Positions 1 through 9,982 of a stretch of 64,000 nucleotides of DNA are shown here, in pieces. Where the stretch lies: positions 553,501 through 617,500 of the forward strand of contig JAWDGP010004972.1 in assembly GCA_033675545.1 (NCBI GenBank), written 5' to 3'. The number at the start of each line of letters is the position of its first letter. Position 1 is the stretch's first letter. Below the pieces are notes generated by a model, which saw only the letters and a program-made list of their open reading frames with translations, had not been told where the DNA came from and made no database searches. This stretch comes from Elysia crispata (Eukaryota; Mollusca; Gastropoda; Plakobranchidae). The position numbers and the translations under genes are program-made.

Positions 1-795
1 ACTCTGCCTCTATAAGGTTAAAAATGTTTTCTCCTGTAGAAGATCCTTCGCAGATTGGAATCGATAATATCTCCGATGAGACCTCCAACGTATCAGGATT
101 GACTGATTTGATGACGAGGGGATACAGTTTATGACACCCAGCATCATTGCTCCCATCAGTCGAAACGGTGAAAGGCTGGCGGAAAATTCTTTCTCCAAGG
201 CTCAACGTAGCTTTTGCACTTATTTCTTTCACAATAGCTGTACCCTTTGATCGAGCACACTGAAAGTTTTTTGCGATGTCCGAGTCCTTAAACACTTTTT
301 TCACAACTTTATTTATTTTATCCAAGGTGCTCAAAGGCAAATTTAGTTCCACAACTAGATCTACCATTGCCACTTCAGCCGCAATCACATCAGTTTCTTT
401 ATGAGACAACTTTATTTATTTTATCCAAGGTGCTCAAAGGCAAGTTTAGTTCCACCACTAGATCTACCATTACCACTTCAGCAGTAATCAGATCAGTTTC
501 TTTATGATTACCTTTTTTTATCAGTCTTAAAAAAACTATTCAGGGATGGCATACTGGCTTTTTGTTTTGATAAGTTCTTATGCTTCTGCCCACCAACATG
601 TTTTGTAATATCATTCAACCCACCGTACTTGATTGAAAATTCGGAATTACACACAGTACAGAAAGCACTTCCCTCGTCGTTCTTTCCTTTAATAATGAAA
701 GAGAATTGATCTGTGTATTCCTTCCGAAATTGTTGCAACCGTTTCTTTTCAGGAATCGGTTCACTATCAGTATCACACTGCTTTCGTTTAGGCAT
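1..795 (-). pseudogene. Decayed hAT-type transposase, N-terminal part (runs off the window)
   Basis: A frame starting with ATG at 795 encodes a basic N-terminus (MPKRKQ) and a C2H2/BED-like zinc finger, C46-x2-C49-x16-H66-x5-H72, as in hAT-superfamily transposases and proteins domesticated from them. The frame stops at 508 beside a run of seven A. Homologous coding resumes in another frame and continues to position 1, with motifs such as TDGSND and KLYPLVI that match the region around the first catalytic Asp of hAT transposases. A 103-bp tandem duplication (303-405 and 406-508) repeats about 34 codons and shifts the frame again. A GGTAATC at the break could be a splice donor, so an intron is possible, but the duplication argues for decay. 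The catalytic C-terminus and dimerisation domain would lie left of the window. Family assignment is from recalled motifs; the superfamily is fairly safe, the subfamily is not. Confidence 0.7.
303..508. repeat. 103-bp tandem duplication inside the transposase
   Basis: Two adjacent copies (303-405 and 406-508) are about 90 percent identical by eye. Both read, on the minus strand, as the segment containing VDLVVELNLPLSTLDK. Since 103 is not a multiple of three, the two copies are in different frames, which helps inactivate the transposase. Confidence 0.85.
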
Positions 796-934
796 TTTGA
801 AATCCTGAATTAAAATTAATCGAACACTAACAGTTGAAATCTAAACTTCGCTCAGTCACACGGTACGCTACAGTCAAGCGCATGGACAAAGAAAGAATGA
901 ATGGACAAGACAATGGTCAAGCGTTAGCTAGGTC

Positions 935-975
935 TAACTGGCGCATGCGCGAACGACCGAATGGCAGGAAGTGAT
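935..975 (-). promoter_or_regulatory. Candidate promoter motifs of the hAT element
   Basis: A perfect NRF-1 palindrome, GCGCATGCGC, lies at 941-950, followed by AGGAAGTGATGTGACATC, which resembles an ETS site next to a CRE/ATF-like site. They sit 145-180 bp upstream of the transposase ATG on the minus strand, where its promoter should be. Motif-based inference only. Confidence 0.35.
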
Positions 976-1059
976 GTGACATCGGGCAACATTTTCATTG
1001 AGAGAGTTATTCGCCTTTGTTGGCTTTCGACTTTTTTCTCATTAGAATTTTTTTTAGGT

Positions 1060-1175
1060 ATTAAAATCTCTAAAATTCGGAACAGGATAGGATAAGTCGG
1101 AACGGCGGAACATAATTATTTTTATCGCGATTTTTCGGAACGGTTCCGATTTTTTTGGGACGGTAGGCATGTCTG
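1060..1175. mobile_element. Putative hAT terminus with subterminal GGAAC repeats
   Basis: Read on the minus strand the element appears to begin with CAGACATGCC at 1175. Just inside lie several copies of a GGAAC/GTTCC motif, including the odd palindrome TCGGAACGGTTCCGA at 1135-1149. hAT elements typically have short terminal inverted repeats starting CA and subterminal motif clusters bound by transposase. The other terminus and the 8-bp target duplication (GTAGTGTA would be the flank here) are outside the window, so the boundary is provisional. Confidence 0.45.
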
Positions 1176-3250
1176 GTAGTGTATCACATTCAATGATCCG
1201 TAGGGAGTGGAGGAGGAGCTAAGCCTACTGTGCTGAATGGTAGGTGTTAAGGCCTTGAAAAAATGAACTCCAAGCAAGAGAGTGATGCACAGTCAGTCAG
1301 TCAACAGTGCAACAATTGCCTGTACAGACCCTACAGGTTTAATCTAAATCTACGGGAGGAGGGGAGGGAGAATCTGTACATGGGCAAGAAGAAAGCCATA
1401 TGTGTTTATCGAATTTTTCAAAACAAGGAAAGTAACAGAAAGTTTACAAGCTACTAGTTGTAGCTTTCCCTTAAGTATAAAACCCTGTGCTTAAAGTACA
1501 TGGACAGGTAGTGTAATTTTAAAAAAAAGTATTTAAAGTAAGAGATATCTTTATATTGGCTTTTGCTTATATCGACATAGAAATTTTGGACCTTTATATG
1601 TCAATACATCAGGAGTGCACTGTACTTCTATCTTTCTACTTTCTCTTTCTTACCTTCATCTGTCTGTCTACTCTCTCTCTCTCTCTCAGCCAACCTACTC
1701 TTTCCCACATTTTGCTCATTGCAAATAAAATTTATTTTTAAGCAAATAACCATACCTAGGTTTTTGTCAGTCCATTTATTTTAATGATTTTTCTCTTTTG
1801 GAACTAATCCTAGATTTGAAAGTTTCATGTAAAAGAATTAATTCTGTTTTAAGATTCAATGTTCATACAGTTTCTTTGTACTTTTAAGGACTAAATAGTA
1901 AGCGATCAAATAACGTAGAATGAAAAAAAATTATTTCAATCCTCTACAGAAAACATTGAATGTGATTCCAATAAGTTTTACTAAAATTTGGTAGAAATGT
2001 TTTTTCTCTGATTTTTAATATTACTGAAAACATTTTAGTCAAAACACAAATGTAGCTTTATAGTTATCTTGTTTTGTTAAGAAAATCCTTAATAAATTTG
2101 TTAATTATTTACATCCCAAATCACAAAAAGTTCAACCAAAATAAAAAAAAAAAAAAAGAAATGATATAATAATGCATATTTTTTTCTTTATTCGCATGGA
2201 CTTTAAAAATAGTTTGAATATCAGAGCAGCCTATCCCAATATGAGCAAAATTTTGAGTTGCAATTTTTTTTCTTTTACATCAATCAGCTCTCAAAAATAC
2301 AGTGTGTTTGCAGACGTTGTTTTAACTTATGTTATGTGGCACATTAAATATTCAAGTTTAAGCACCAGCTTTTGTTTTCTGTCATATAAATATTTTGTAA
2401 AAACCCTTGTAATTTATGGATGTTGATAAAAAATGCAGAGACAAATTGATTGCTCAGTTAAATTGTGAACAAACCGTTGCTTTGTAATAAAGCTCTTAAC
2501 ACTTTTCAGTTGAGATTTTTAAAAGGGTATAAACACTAGAATCTTCAGCCTCATCCATGTTTATTGATAACGCAGTTTCTGACAGGGGTAAAGCAACATC
2601 ATTGAAAGTCATTTGACAGTTTTGTCTTGCTCAGTGCAACAACATGTCATTGACATTGACAAAAAAAAAATTTGGGGCAACTTTTTGTGCAAGTGAGGTA
2701 TGCCCCTCTTTTACATGTATAATACCTTAGAAAATAATTACCTATTTATACATGTTACTCAGACAGATAAAGGATACTTTATTTGAAAAGCATTATGAGA
2801 GCACATAGCAAGATGTATGAAATAATAATCCTTTAACACTAATACTGTATCATTTAAAAGCTTTGTAATAATCAAGACTATATAGATGAGATTTATATTA
2901 TCCTCTTATTGGACACAAATTTAGCTGTATATAAAATTCTTCTATGACTGAATCATAAAGGCATATCATCCGTTCGTAGATTTGTTAGTCTCCTAACTTT
3001 AAGCTGACATGAACAAATTTTGGCACAGGCATAAAGTAATGGAGATGTTTAACAAAGAACTAACATTTTATGTAGAGAGAGTAAAAAAGAATGACACATG
3101 TAAAAAAAAGTGTTTCTACATGAAAAATTCGACACAAGGCAAACATTCAGAGAACTTATAATAAATATATATGTATAGTGTATAATTTGAAGATTAATGT
3201 GGACAATTAATTACAGTGCTCAACTATGGGAGCTTTTAATAATAGAAAAA
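1176..3250. other. AT-rich intergenic DNA, no gene seen
   Basis: Open frames here are short, low-complexity and lack recognisable motifs. Homopolymer runs of A and T are common. No exon with plausible splice sites was found on either strand. Confidence 0.6.
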
Positions 3251-3757
3251 GATCCTATAATAAATTTAAGTTCTCTCATGGGACTTAAGTGTTTTGAACA
3301 GAGCACAGAGCTGTTGTTTGTCTTCCATTCTCTTCAGGCATATGAAGAACAGTGATGCTGTCATGATGTTAGAAATTACTTATTATTCGTTCCAGAGTTT
3401 TTTTTTAGGAGATTTAGACTATGTGCCCGGAGAAAGCCAACAAAGAGCATAATATCTCCTGGGATATTGTCAAAAGGGCCTGACCATATGCAACAACGTT
3501 GCTGCACAGCAGAAAAATATCATATCCTCAAAACTGAACCAACTTTAAACAAAAGAAGAGAAATTTTCTCATCATGTCCACATAGCAAAAAGTATCTACT
3601 ACAAAACTACAAAAACTCTGAAACGAATAACAAATAATTTATAAGATCGCAATTACATCATGGCTCTTCGTATGCCTGAAGAGAACAGAGGGCAAAGAAC
3701 AGCCTTGTCCTCCATTCAAAACATGTGTAGCATGACAGGCCATTTAAAGTATTATCC

Positions 3758-3760
<3 letters not shown>
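3251..3760. mobile_element. Foldback (long inverted repeat) element
   Basis: The left arm (about 3251-3455) is the imperfect reverse complement of the right arm (about 3560-3760). Matching blocks include GCATATGAAGAAC against CTCTTCGTATGCC, TCGTTCCAGAGTTTTT against AAAAACTCTGAAACGA, and outer blocks around TATTATAGG and TATTATCCC. Identity is roughly 75-80 percent by eye and the loop is about 100 bp. It could be a non-autonomous foldback/MITE-like element. It ends at an (AT)n tract. Confidence 0.7.

Positions 3761-3795
<35 letters not shown>
3760..3795. repeat. (AT)n microsatellite
   Basis: Uninterrupted TA dinucleotides directly abut the right arm of the foldback element. Confidence 0.95.
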
Positions 3796-3798
<3 letters not shown>

Positions 3799-4213
3799 AT
3801 CATGTCCCCCCAAAAAATGACAGAAAGAGATTCTGGTAAAATAAATGCGGATCTGGAGATATTAGTGTGCAACAGCAAAGTTTACGGAAAATACCTCTGT
3901 ACTTTGTAGTACAATGAATTATTCTTCATGCAACTTTTCATCCAGTTTGAGTTCTGCAAAAATGACGACAAACTCAATGCCATTCAATCTTTAAACATTT
4001 TAAAATTAATATTCCGAATGTGGAATAGCTCTAAATGCTTTAGTCAGAACAAAATTTACATCATTATAAAAAAATGAAGAAACAAAAAAGATAAAAGCAG
4101 GAACTATTGCCGACTTAATTGTCATCATTAGTAACTAATACCAACTGGCCTGATAAAATGAAAAGCATGTTGTCCTTGTGAATTACAAACTGGAAATAAG
4201 TGAGACAGTGGTC

Positions 4214-4476
4214 TTTATTTTGAACAGGCAACCAAGAGAAGAGAAAATCGGCGATTCAAAGACAGTAAATAAAACATGCCTTAGCAATAAACCAGGAATG
4301 TAGTCCAGCTTTGTGATTTGCTGCAAATTATTTCGATGTATTGCCATTGATGATTAAGGTTTGAAGATAAAGATACTGATAGACAAGCTTGAATACATGA
4401 ATATAAAACTTTTTGATTTTAGTTCTTGTAATGGGTATCAATCCTAAAATGTCACCTGATTAAAGACCCCTTTAAT
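4214..4476 (-). terminator. Candidate poly(A) signals of the DJ-1/PfpI gene
   Basis: On the minus strand an ATTAAA lies at 4471-4476 and an AATAAA at 4214-4219, about 250 and 505 nt downstream of the stop codon. Such hexamers are frequent in AT-rich DNA, so this is only a candidate 3' end region. Confidence 0.3.
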
Positions 4477-4723
4477 TATAGAGTATCCGAAAGACTGATT
4501 CTGACTTGTGGCCTGAAAGATATATTGTAATGTATGTTTTTGTAAAACCAAAGTTTTAAATAAAATAGCTATCAACACCATTCCAATCAGCAACAGAACC
4601 TTCAAGTCTCAGTAACTGAAGTTACAAGTAATAATAGTAAACCTTTGTTTCCTGAAAAAAAATTGTTATGAAGCAAAGAGCATTTCTATTTGTAAAAAAC
4701 GCAAATGAGTGTGTATCTTTGTG

Positions 4724-4825
4724 CTAGCTGTCTGCGTCAAGAGCTTCTTTGACATGCCGTAATACAGCATCAGAAAATGCTCTAGATGACTGAGAGTTCT
4801 GTCCAGTAATCAATCTTCCGTCAAC
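4724..4825 (-). CDS. DJ-1/PfpI gene, terminal coding exon 5
   Basis: Encodes VDGRLITGQNSQSS and the C-terminal helix, ending with DADS and a TAG stop at 4724-4726. The acceptor is CTCCAG|GTTGAC. The DGxLITGQNxxSS motif is the conserved C-terminal signature of the family. Confidence 0.92.
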   Translation of the reverse strand, partial: VDGRLITGQNSQSSRAFSDAVLRHVKEALDADS

Positions 4826-5259
4826 CTGGAGATGCAGATAGGATGATTGTCCACTCAAATTTCAATGAACAAATGCTTCATTTTTCAAAGAATGGTGGTA
4901 CTAGAATGTGAAATTGAACTAAAATATACCAACACGGCCCTAAAAATAATCATAGCCTTCTTTTGCCCTCATTTACACTGTATTACTTTAACTCTAAACA
5001 GTACTTATCAGGGCTGATGCAAAAAAAAAAAGTACATAATTAATCATGTGAATGATAAACATTGTAGGTAAATTTGTGGCTTAAAATTTAAGCATGGAGT
5101 ATGGGTGAACAGACTAGATATAAATGATTATGAATAAACCATTATCGTTATTATTATCACATAACATATTTTTTTTTTGGTTTTAGTCTCACACAGTCAG
5201 TTTTCAACTATGTTCAATATGTAGTAATATTACTGTTTATCATAATAATAATAATAATA

Positions 5260-5296
<37 letters not shown>

Positions 5297-8200
5297 TAAT
5301 ATAATGATAATGATAATATAAAGTAATAAAATTCAACATGCTCTACATAATTTTTTCCTCTTCATAATTAAGAGAAGTAATGATATTAATGGTATCAGAT
5401 CTAAAGATGACAGTAGCATAATTCTATGTAGTTTTAATTTCCCTCACCACCACATGTGCCTGAAAATCTTCTCCACAACGGAAATTGCAACCTAGTTCTT
5501 TCAGTTTGGTCTCCAAGGCAAAAGGCACTAAGGATGTCATTTCGATTGCCTTCTCCTCAGAATTGGTAAAACACGTCACCTTCCTGCCATGTACTATGGA
5601 ATTTCCATCGTTATCTTTAACTGGAACCAGACCTAGGCACAGTAAGGAAATAGATCAACACGAAAAGGGAATCTAATTTCCATCTTCAACCCAAGTTATC
5701 TGACCTATTCGTAGTGTGTTTACATGTATTCAGAAGAAGACAAAAAAAATTAGTTGAAAAGGTACTCTTTTTTTTATTTGGTAAAATTGCAAATGCAAAG
5801 TGTTTTCAAAACTAACTCATATTTAAATAGTGAAATGGAAAAGAACAGAAAATAATGACAAAAATTATACATGAAAATAAGCTTCTTTTTTTTTCTTTTA
5901 CATAAATTATGTCAAATTTTTCTTTGATAAAAAAGTCAAGTAGGGTTCTAATATTAAAACTCTGTCATTTACATTTCTATTCCCTTGACATATGTAATAC
6001 CTGAATGACATGGGCATTAGATTTGAAATAAATAAATAATTGATCGAGTAATTCTTACTCATAACTTATCAAAAGTTATCAATTCAAAACTGAAGCTTCT
6101 TCAATGTAATGCACTTGCAGTTCTGGAACATTCGTATACATACATGTGATGTTTACAAGAAATAGAAATACAAAGTATACATTGATCTCTTTAAAAAAAA
6201 CCTGAAAGCAACAACTGCTTTACTCTAATTTTAAAATAAAACGAAAAAAAATCAAGACTACATTCATTAAACTTTGGTTTTGTATTTTGAGTTAAAGCAT
6301 ATTGGCATATTACATAGCCAAATTTTTCTTTCATAAAAGCAGATATTTAAAAAAATACATGTTTGTATGATACTCACCGGCAGGACCATGACAACATGCT
6401 GCCACAAGTCCACCATCCTTGAAAACGTCTGAAGCAATTTTTCCTATTTCCTCGTTACAGGCAAGATCAAACATAGGACCATGGCCTCCTGGGTACACCA
6501 CAGCACAGTAGTTACTGAAAAGTGGGAAGCATTAAGTTAATGTTTCAAAATAGTTCCAATTTTTACATTTGTTAGTAATTGTGTTTCTAAACAGACCTTG
6601 ACATACTGATAGCTAGTAACACAAACCATAGTCATAATTCAAATTTATAGATCAATACTTTATAAATAGTTCCTTTACACAGGTCCATATTGTGACATTT
6701 GCTCAGAACATAATTTGCTTGAACATGAGAATAAACAGCAAATAAAAAGCCACAAGATAATGATTGGTATTTTGTGGTAATCTGGAAACCTGTGCAGTAT
6801 ATCATCAGCATAATTTATTTTGTGAACAAGCTATAAGTAAAAGACCAAATTTTAACGATACATATGCAATAAATCCGAGTAAAACACAGATAGGGATTTA
6901 GAACACAAACAGTTTTGGACTGCATTTTAGATTAAATGTAATAGAATACACCTCAGATGAGGTGTGTTGTCACTGCTTTTGCAAAAGTTGGCTTGTAATT
7001 TGTATGTCAGTAACATCGGGTGAATCATTTATTGGGATAGGGGCGGTAACAGGATCAGCTGATAGCACTTTTACTATGGATCAAACAAGGAACCTTTATA
7101 TTATCTGTTTTTGAACTTTATAGGTTATAGCTTTTGTTTATTTTTAAATCAAACTATTTCAAAAGTAATCAAAGTGTGTTTGCAGACATTATAAATACTT
7201 GGAAACTTTATGGAAAGTAAATCATCAATGAAATGAAGCGGAAAATGAAGGGGAAAAGTGCTGGCATGTCCTGATTTTCGAAACAATAATTCCTATTAAT
7301 GATTGAACAATTTTGCTGCTTTTACCCAAGGTAGTTGCGCTTTAAATATACTTCAGGTTTTTGGTCTTTATTAAATCATGAAGGAAAACGTTCAGGGTGT
7401 CTCAAAAATTAATCACTCAGTAACTTGTTTGTGATATCTTCCTGATGATGCTGTCACACAAAGAATGGGGACAAGGAGGAGTTGAAACACAGAAAATGTT
7501 TTGCTGCTGATTGGTGAAATTCTTGTAGTTTGGTGGATATCTCAAACCTCCCTGAAATATTCACATAAGGTTTTTTAAAAGATAAACAAATGACAGAAGC
7601 TGCTCCTGTCTCAGTCAGTTACTATCCTAACTCAACAATCTTCACACGCCTTGCTATTTTCAGTGTGCAGACAGCTAGTAGACTCACATGCGCACATTTT
7701 GATTTGTAAAACTTCTGCCTATTTTATCCTCTGCTGATACTTTGAAAGAGAAATTTTCAGATGAATTTGAATAATATGAACAAAATAGAATAAAGAAGTT
7801 GTTAGTCAAAATGAAAAATAAACAAAATGAGGCAAAACCATCACTTAAATAATTATGAATGTTTATATTAATTATTATACATGTATTATATTTCTAAGGT
7901 AAAGAAATTATAATTGCAATATACTGACCTAGATGTAATATCACAAGCCTGTTTTGTATTCCTAATTAAGTTTTGTGCATAGGCATTGTTGTGAAGCCAC
8001 AAGCATGTAGGGTCGTCCTTAAACACCTCTGCACTCTGTGGATCCTGTTAAAAACAGAGAACAAAGCAGAGACCTACAGGCATTGCTAATTGATTTGATT
8101 GTTTCATATATACTCTGTTCACAAAAAGGAGATATAAGCATTGCTAAACCATATTGTAACAGTTAACTTGTATGGTACAGATGCTTGCATGATTTTTGCT

Positions 8201-9982
8201 ATTAGGAAATAAAGAGCAAGGGTAGGTTTTCTTCCTGAAAGTCAAATCATTGACCGAAACAGAATTTTGTTATTTAAATTACTTAGATAGAAGCAAATAC
8301 CTATGAATAATGAGGATTCTTATTTCTCTCATCATCACCTCTGCTAGATCTGTTTCAAAATATTACTCTGATTACCCTTTAGGTTTTGAAATGTTCATCT
8401 TTAATTTGAAAGGAGTTGAAAAGCATATTTTGTGAGGTTCTTGGAGAGAGTTTTATAAAATTTTGATAGGTATTTAAAGAGATTTAAGATTTGAAGAACG
8501 GACAAAATATTTTTATACGCTGTTTTTTGCAATTTATAATTATTAGAAAATAATATGGTTCTTCAATTCAGCACTTATTAAAACCTTTTGATAGAGAAAA
8601 AAAAAAAAGTGAAAAAAATAACCCATCCAAATTGGCACTTTATTGTTAAGTATTGTTGTTTTTAGGCAAAGCACTCCAGTATGTGCTCATGCTATATATT
8701 TACAGAAATTTACTTTAAATAGAAGTTGTTGTGGACTTATCAGCAGTTTCTCCAATACAATAAAATAATACATAACCTAACAATGATTAAATTGTCAATG
8801 AAGGCAGCTGATATATGTTGGAATTTGAAAGTTTTGATTGTTTTGGATTTTTATGTAAAATTGTTTCTGCCATTCAAACTTCATTAAATCCGTGCAATTT
8901 AATGAAGAGAGAGGAGGATCTAGCACTAGCAACTAAGCATCCATATATGTACCTTGTCCAGAGTTTGCCAGATTTTAACCCCATCTATACAGACACCCAT
9001 TTCACATGTCTCGCACCGCTAGTGTAACACTACGCTAGCCAGTGACACTGCCCAACCAATGCCACTGTTGATTGGACCTTGTTTTAGTTAAACCTTGTGG
9101 GATAAGCTATTCAGTTTTCTGGATAAGTTTCATCTCTGCTCTGTAACTTCAGGCTTTTATTTGCACTTTGGTGGCAGATACTTTATAAAGTTTTCCATTC
9201 TATGACTTCCTCAGGACAAATTGACTCTGAGCTGAGAAAGAATTCCCTTGAGTCAATCATTTTGACATAAAAGAACTTATGGAATCATGTGCATATGTGA
9301 ATACATGCTATGCACATAGAATAAAAAGTAAAATATGTGTGCTAAGGCCGATAACACACTTATGTGGAACACGTTTAGGTAGCAACAAGTGTAAAAGGGT
9401 TGAGCCCTCTTAACTTTGAAATGTGTGTTTATATTTGGCAAAGCCAAAGAAGTTTTTAAAAAATAATAATAAATTAATAAAACTTTCGCTGTTTTTTTTT
9501 TTGAAAACTTCAAACTACAGTCTTGATTTTTAACTTTAAATCAAAGAATCACTCCTTTTTTTTCAAAATTGGCAAATTTCATGGCTATCACAAAGATGAC
9601 TATGCTTGCCATGAATCATAGTATTTTTTTTTTAATTTTCTTTATATTCTTTAAAAAAAATAATCCTAACTCCATATTGTCCAATTCCAAGTCTAGATCC
9701 ATGTATTCTGAGTAGATGGCGATGAAATAGAATTAAAAGCCCTGAAGTATAACACAGAACTGTGGAAAACAGAGAAACAATTCTGACTGAGCTACTAGCA
9801 AGGCTCCTCACCACAGGTGCTACACCTCCTTTGGGAGATACGATATCTACAGTCTCTGTGTATCCAGCGTCAAAGAGTGCCTTGAGGGGATGGGCCAGCT
9901 CAGGAAGATACCATCCCGTCTTTTGCTTGGAGTCACCTAAAGTGTCCTGGCTTGTGAGGACAATAAGAATTCTTTTCCCCAT
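4724..9982 (-). CDS. DJ-1/PfpI family protein, Hsp31/glyoxalase III-like (5 exons, complete)
   Basis: Joining 9812-9982, 7929-8044, 6378-6514, 5448-5632 and 4724-4825 gives 711 nt, a 236-residue protein with a stop. All introns are GT-AG and all phases agree. It resembles the 220-240 residue type 1 glutamine-amidotransferase-like proteins related to yeast and bacterial Hsp31, not the shorter PARK7. Visible hallmarks: ILIVLTSQDTLGD at the N-terminus, Glu28 in WYLPELAHP, SPKGGVAPVDP, YPGGHGPMFDL at 103-113, and the nucleophile elbow AACCHGPAG with Cys137 and His138. VVVDGRLITGQN lies near the C-terminus. Relatives convert methylglyoxal to lactate without glutathione or act as holdases; that activity is inferred. 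No signal peptide is seen, so it is probably cytosolic. The upstream frame is open only to a TAA near 10010, making 9982 the first Met. A CAG 7 nt before the ATG could be the acceptor of a 5' UTR intron. Confidence 0.9.
5242..5320. repeat. (TAA)n microsatellite
   Basis: Imperfect TAA/ATA trinucleotide array, interrupted by TAG and TGA variants, in the last intron of the DJ-1/PfpI gene. Confidence 0.9.
5448..5632 (-). CDS. DJ-1/PfpI gene, coding exon 4
   Basis: Encodes residues 142-203, from GLVPVKDNDG through VTCFTNSEEKAIEM and VPFALETKLKELG to QAHVV. FTNSEE and VPFxLExxL are typical of this family downstream of the elbow. The acceptor is GCCTAG|GT and the donor GTG|GTGAGG, phase 0. Confidence 0.9.
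6378..6514 (-). CDS. DJ-1/PfpI gene, coding exon 3 (catalytic Cys)
   Basis: Encodes residues 96-141 plus one base. It contains YPGGHGPMFDL and the nucleophile elbow AACCHGPA, with Cys137 followed by His138; Cys136 immediately before is an unusual second cysteine. The acceptor is TTTTCAG|T and the donor GCCG|GTGAGT. This is the most diagnostic exon of the gene. Confidence 0.93.
7929..8044 (-). CDS. DJ-1/PfpI gene, coding exon 2
   Basis: Encodes residues 58-95 (DPQSAEVFKDDP onward), the variable helical insert before the GGHG strand. The acceptor is TTAACAG|GATCC; the donor is TCTAG|GTCAGT, phase 2. The boundaries follow from homology on both sides. Confidence 0.85.
9812..9982 (-). CDS. DJ-1/PfpI gene, coding exon 1
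   Basis: Encodes residues 1-57, from MGKRILIVLTSQ to GGVAPV: beta-strand 1, the loop with family Glu28, and the SPKGG strand. The donor is GTG|GTGAGG, phase 0. The next exon continues with DP, restoring the family motif GGxxPxDP. Confidence 0.9.
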
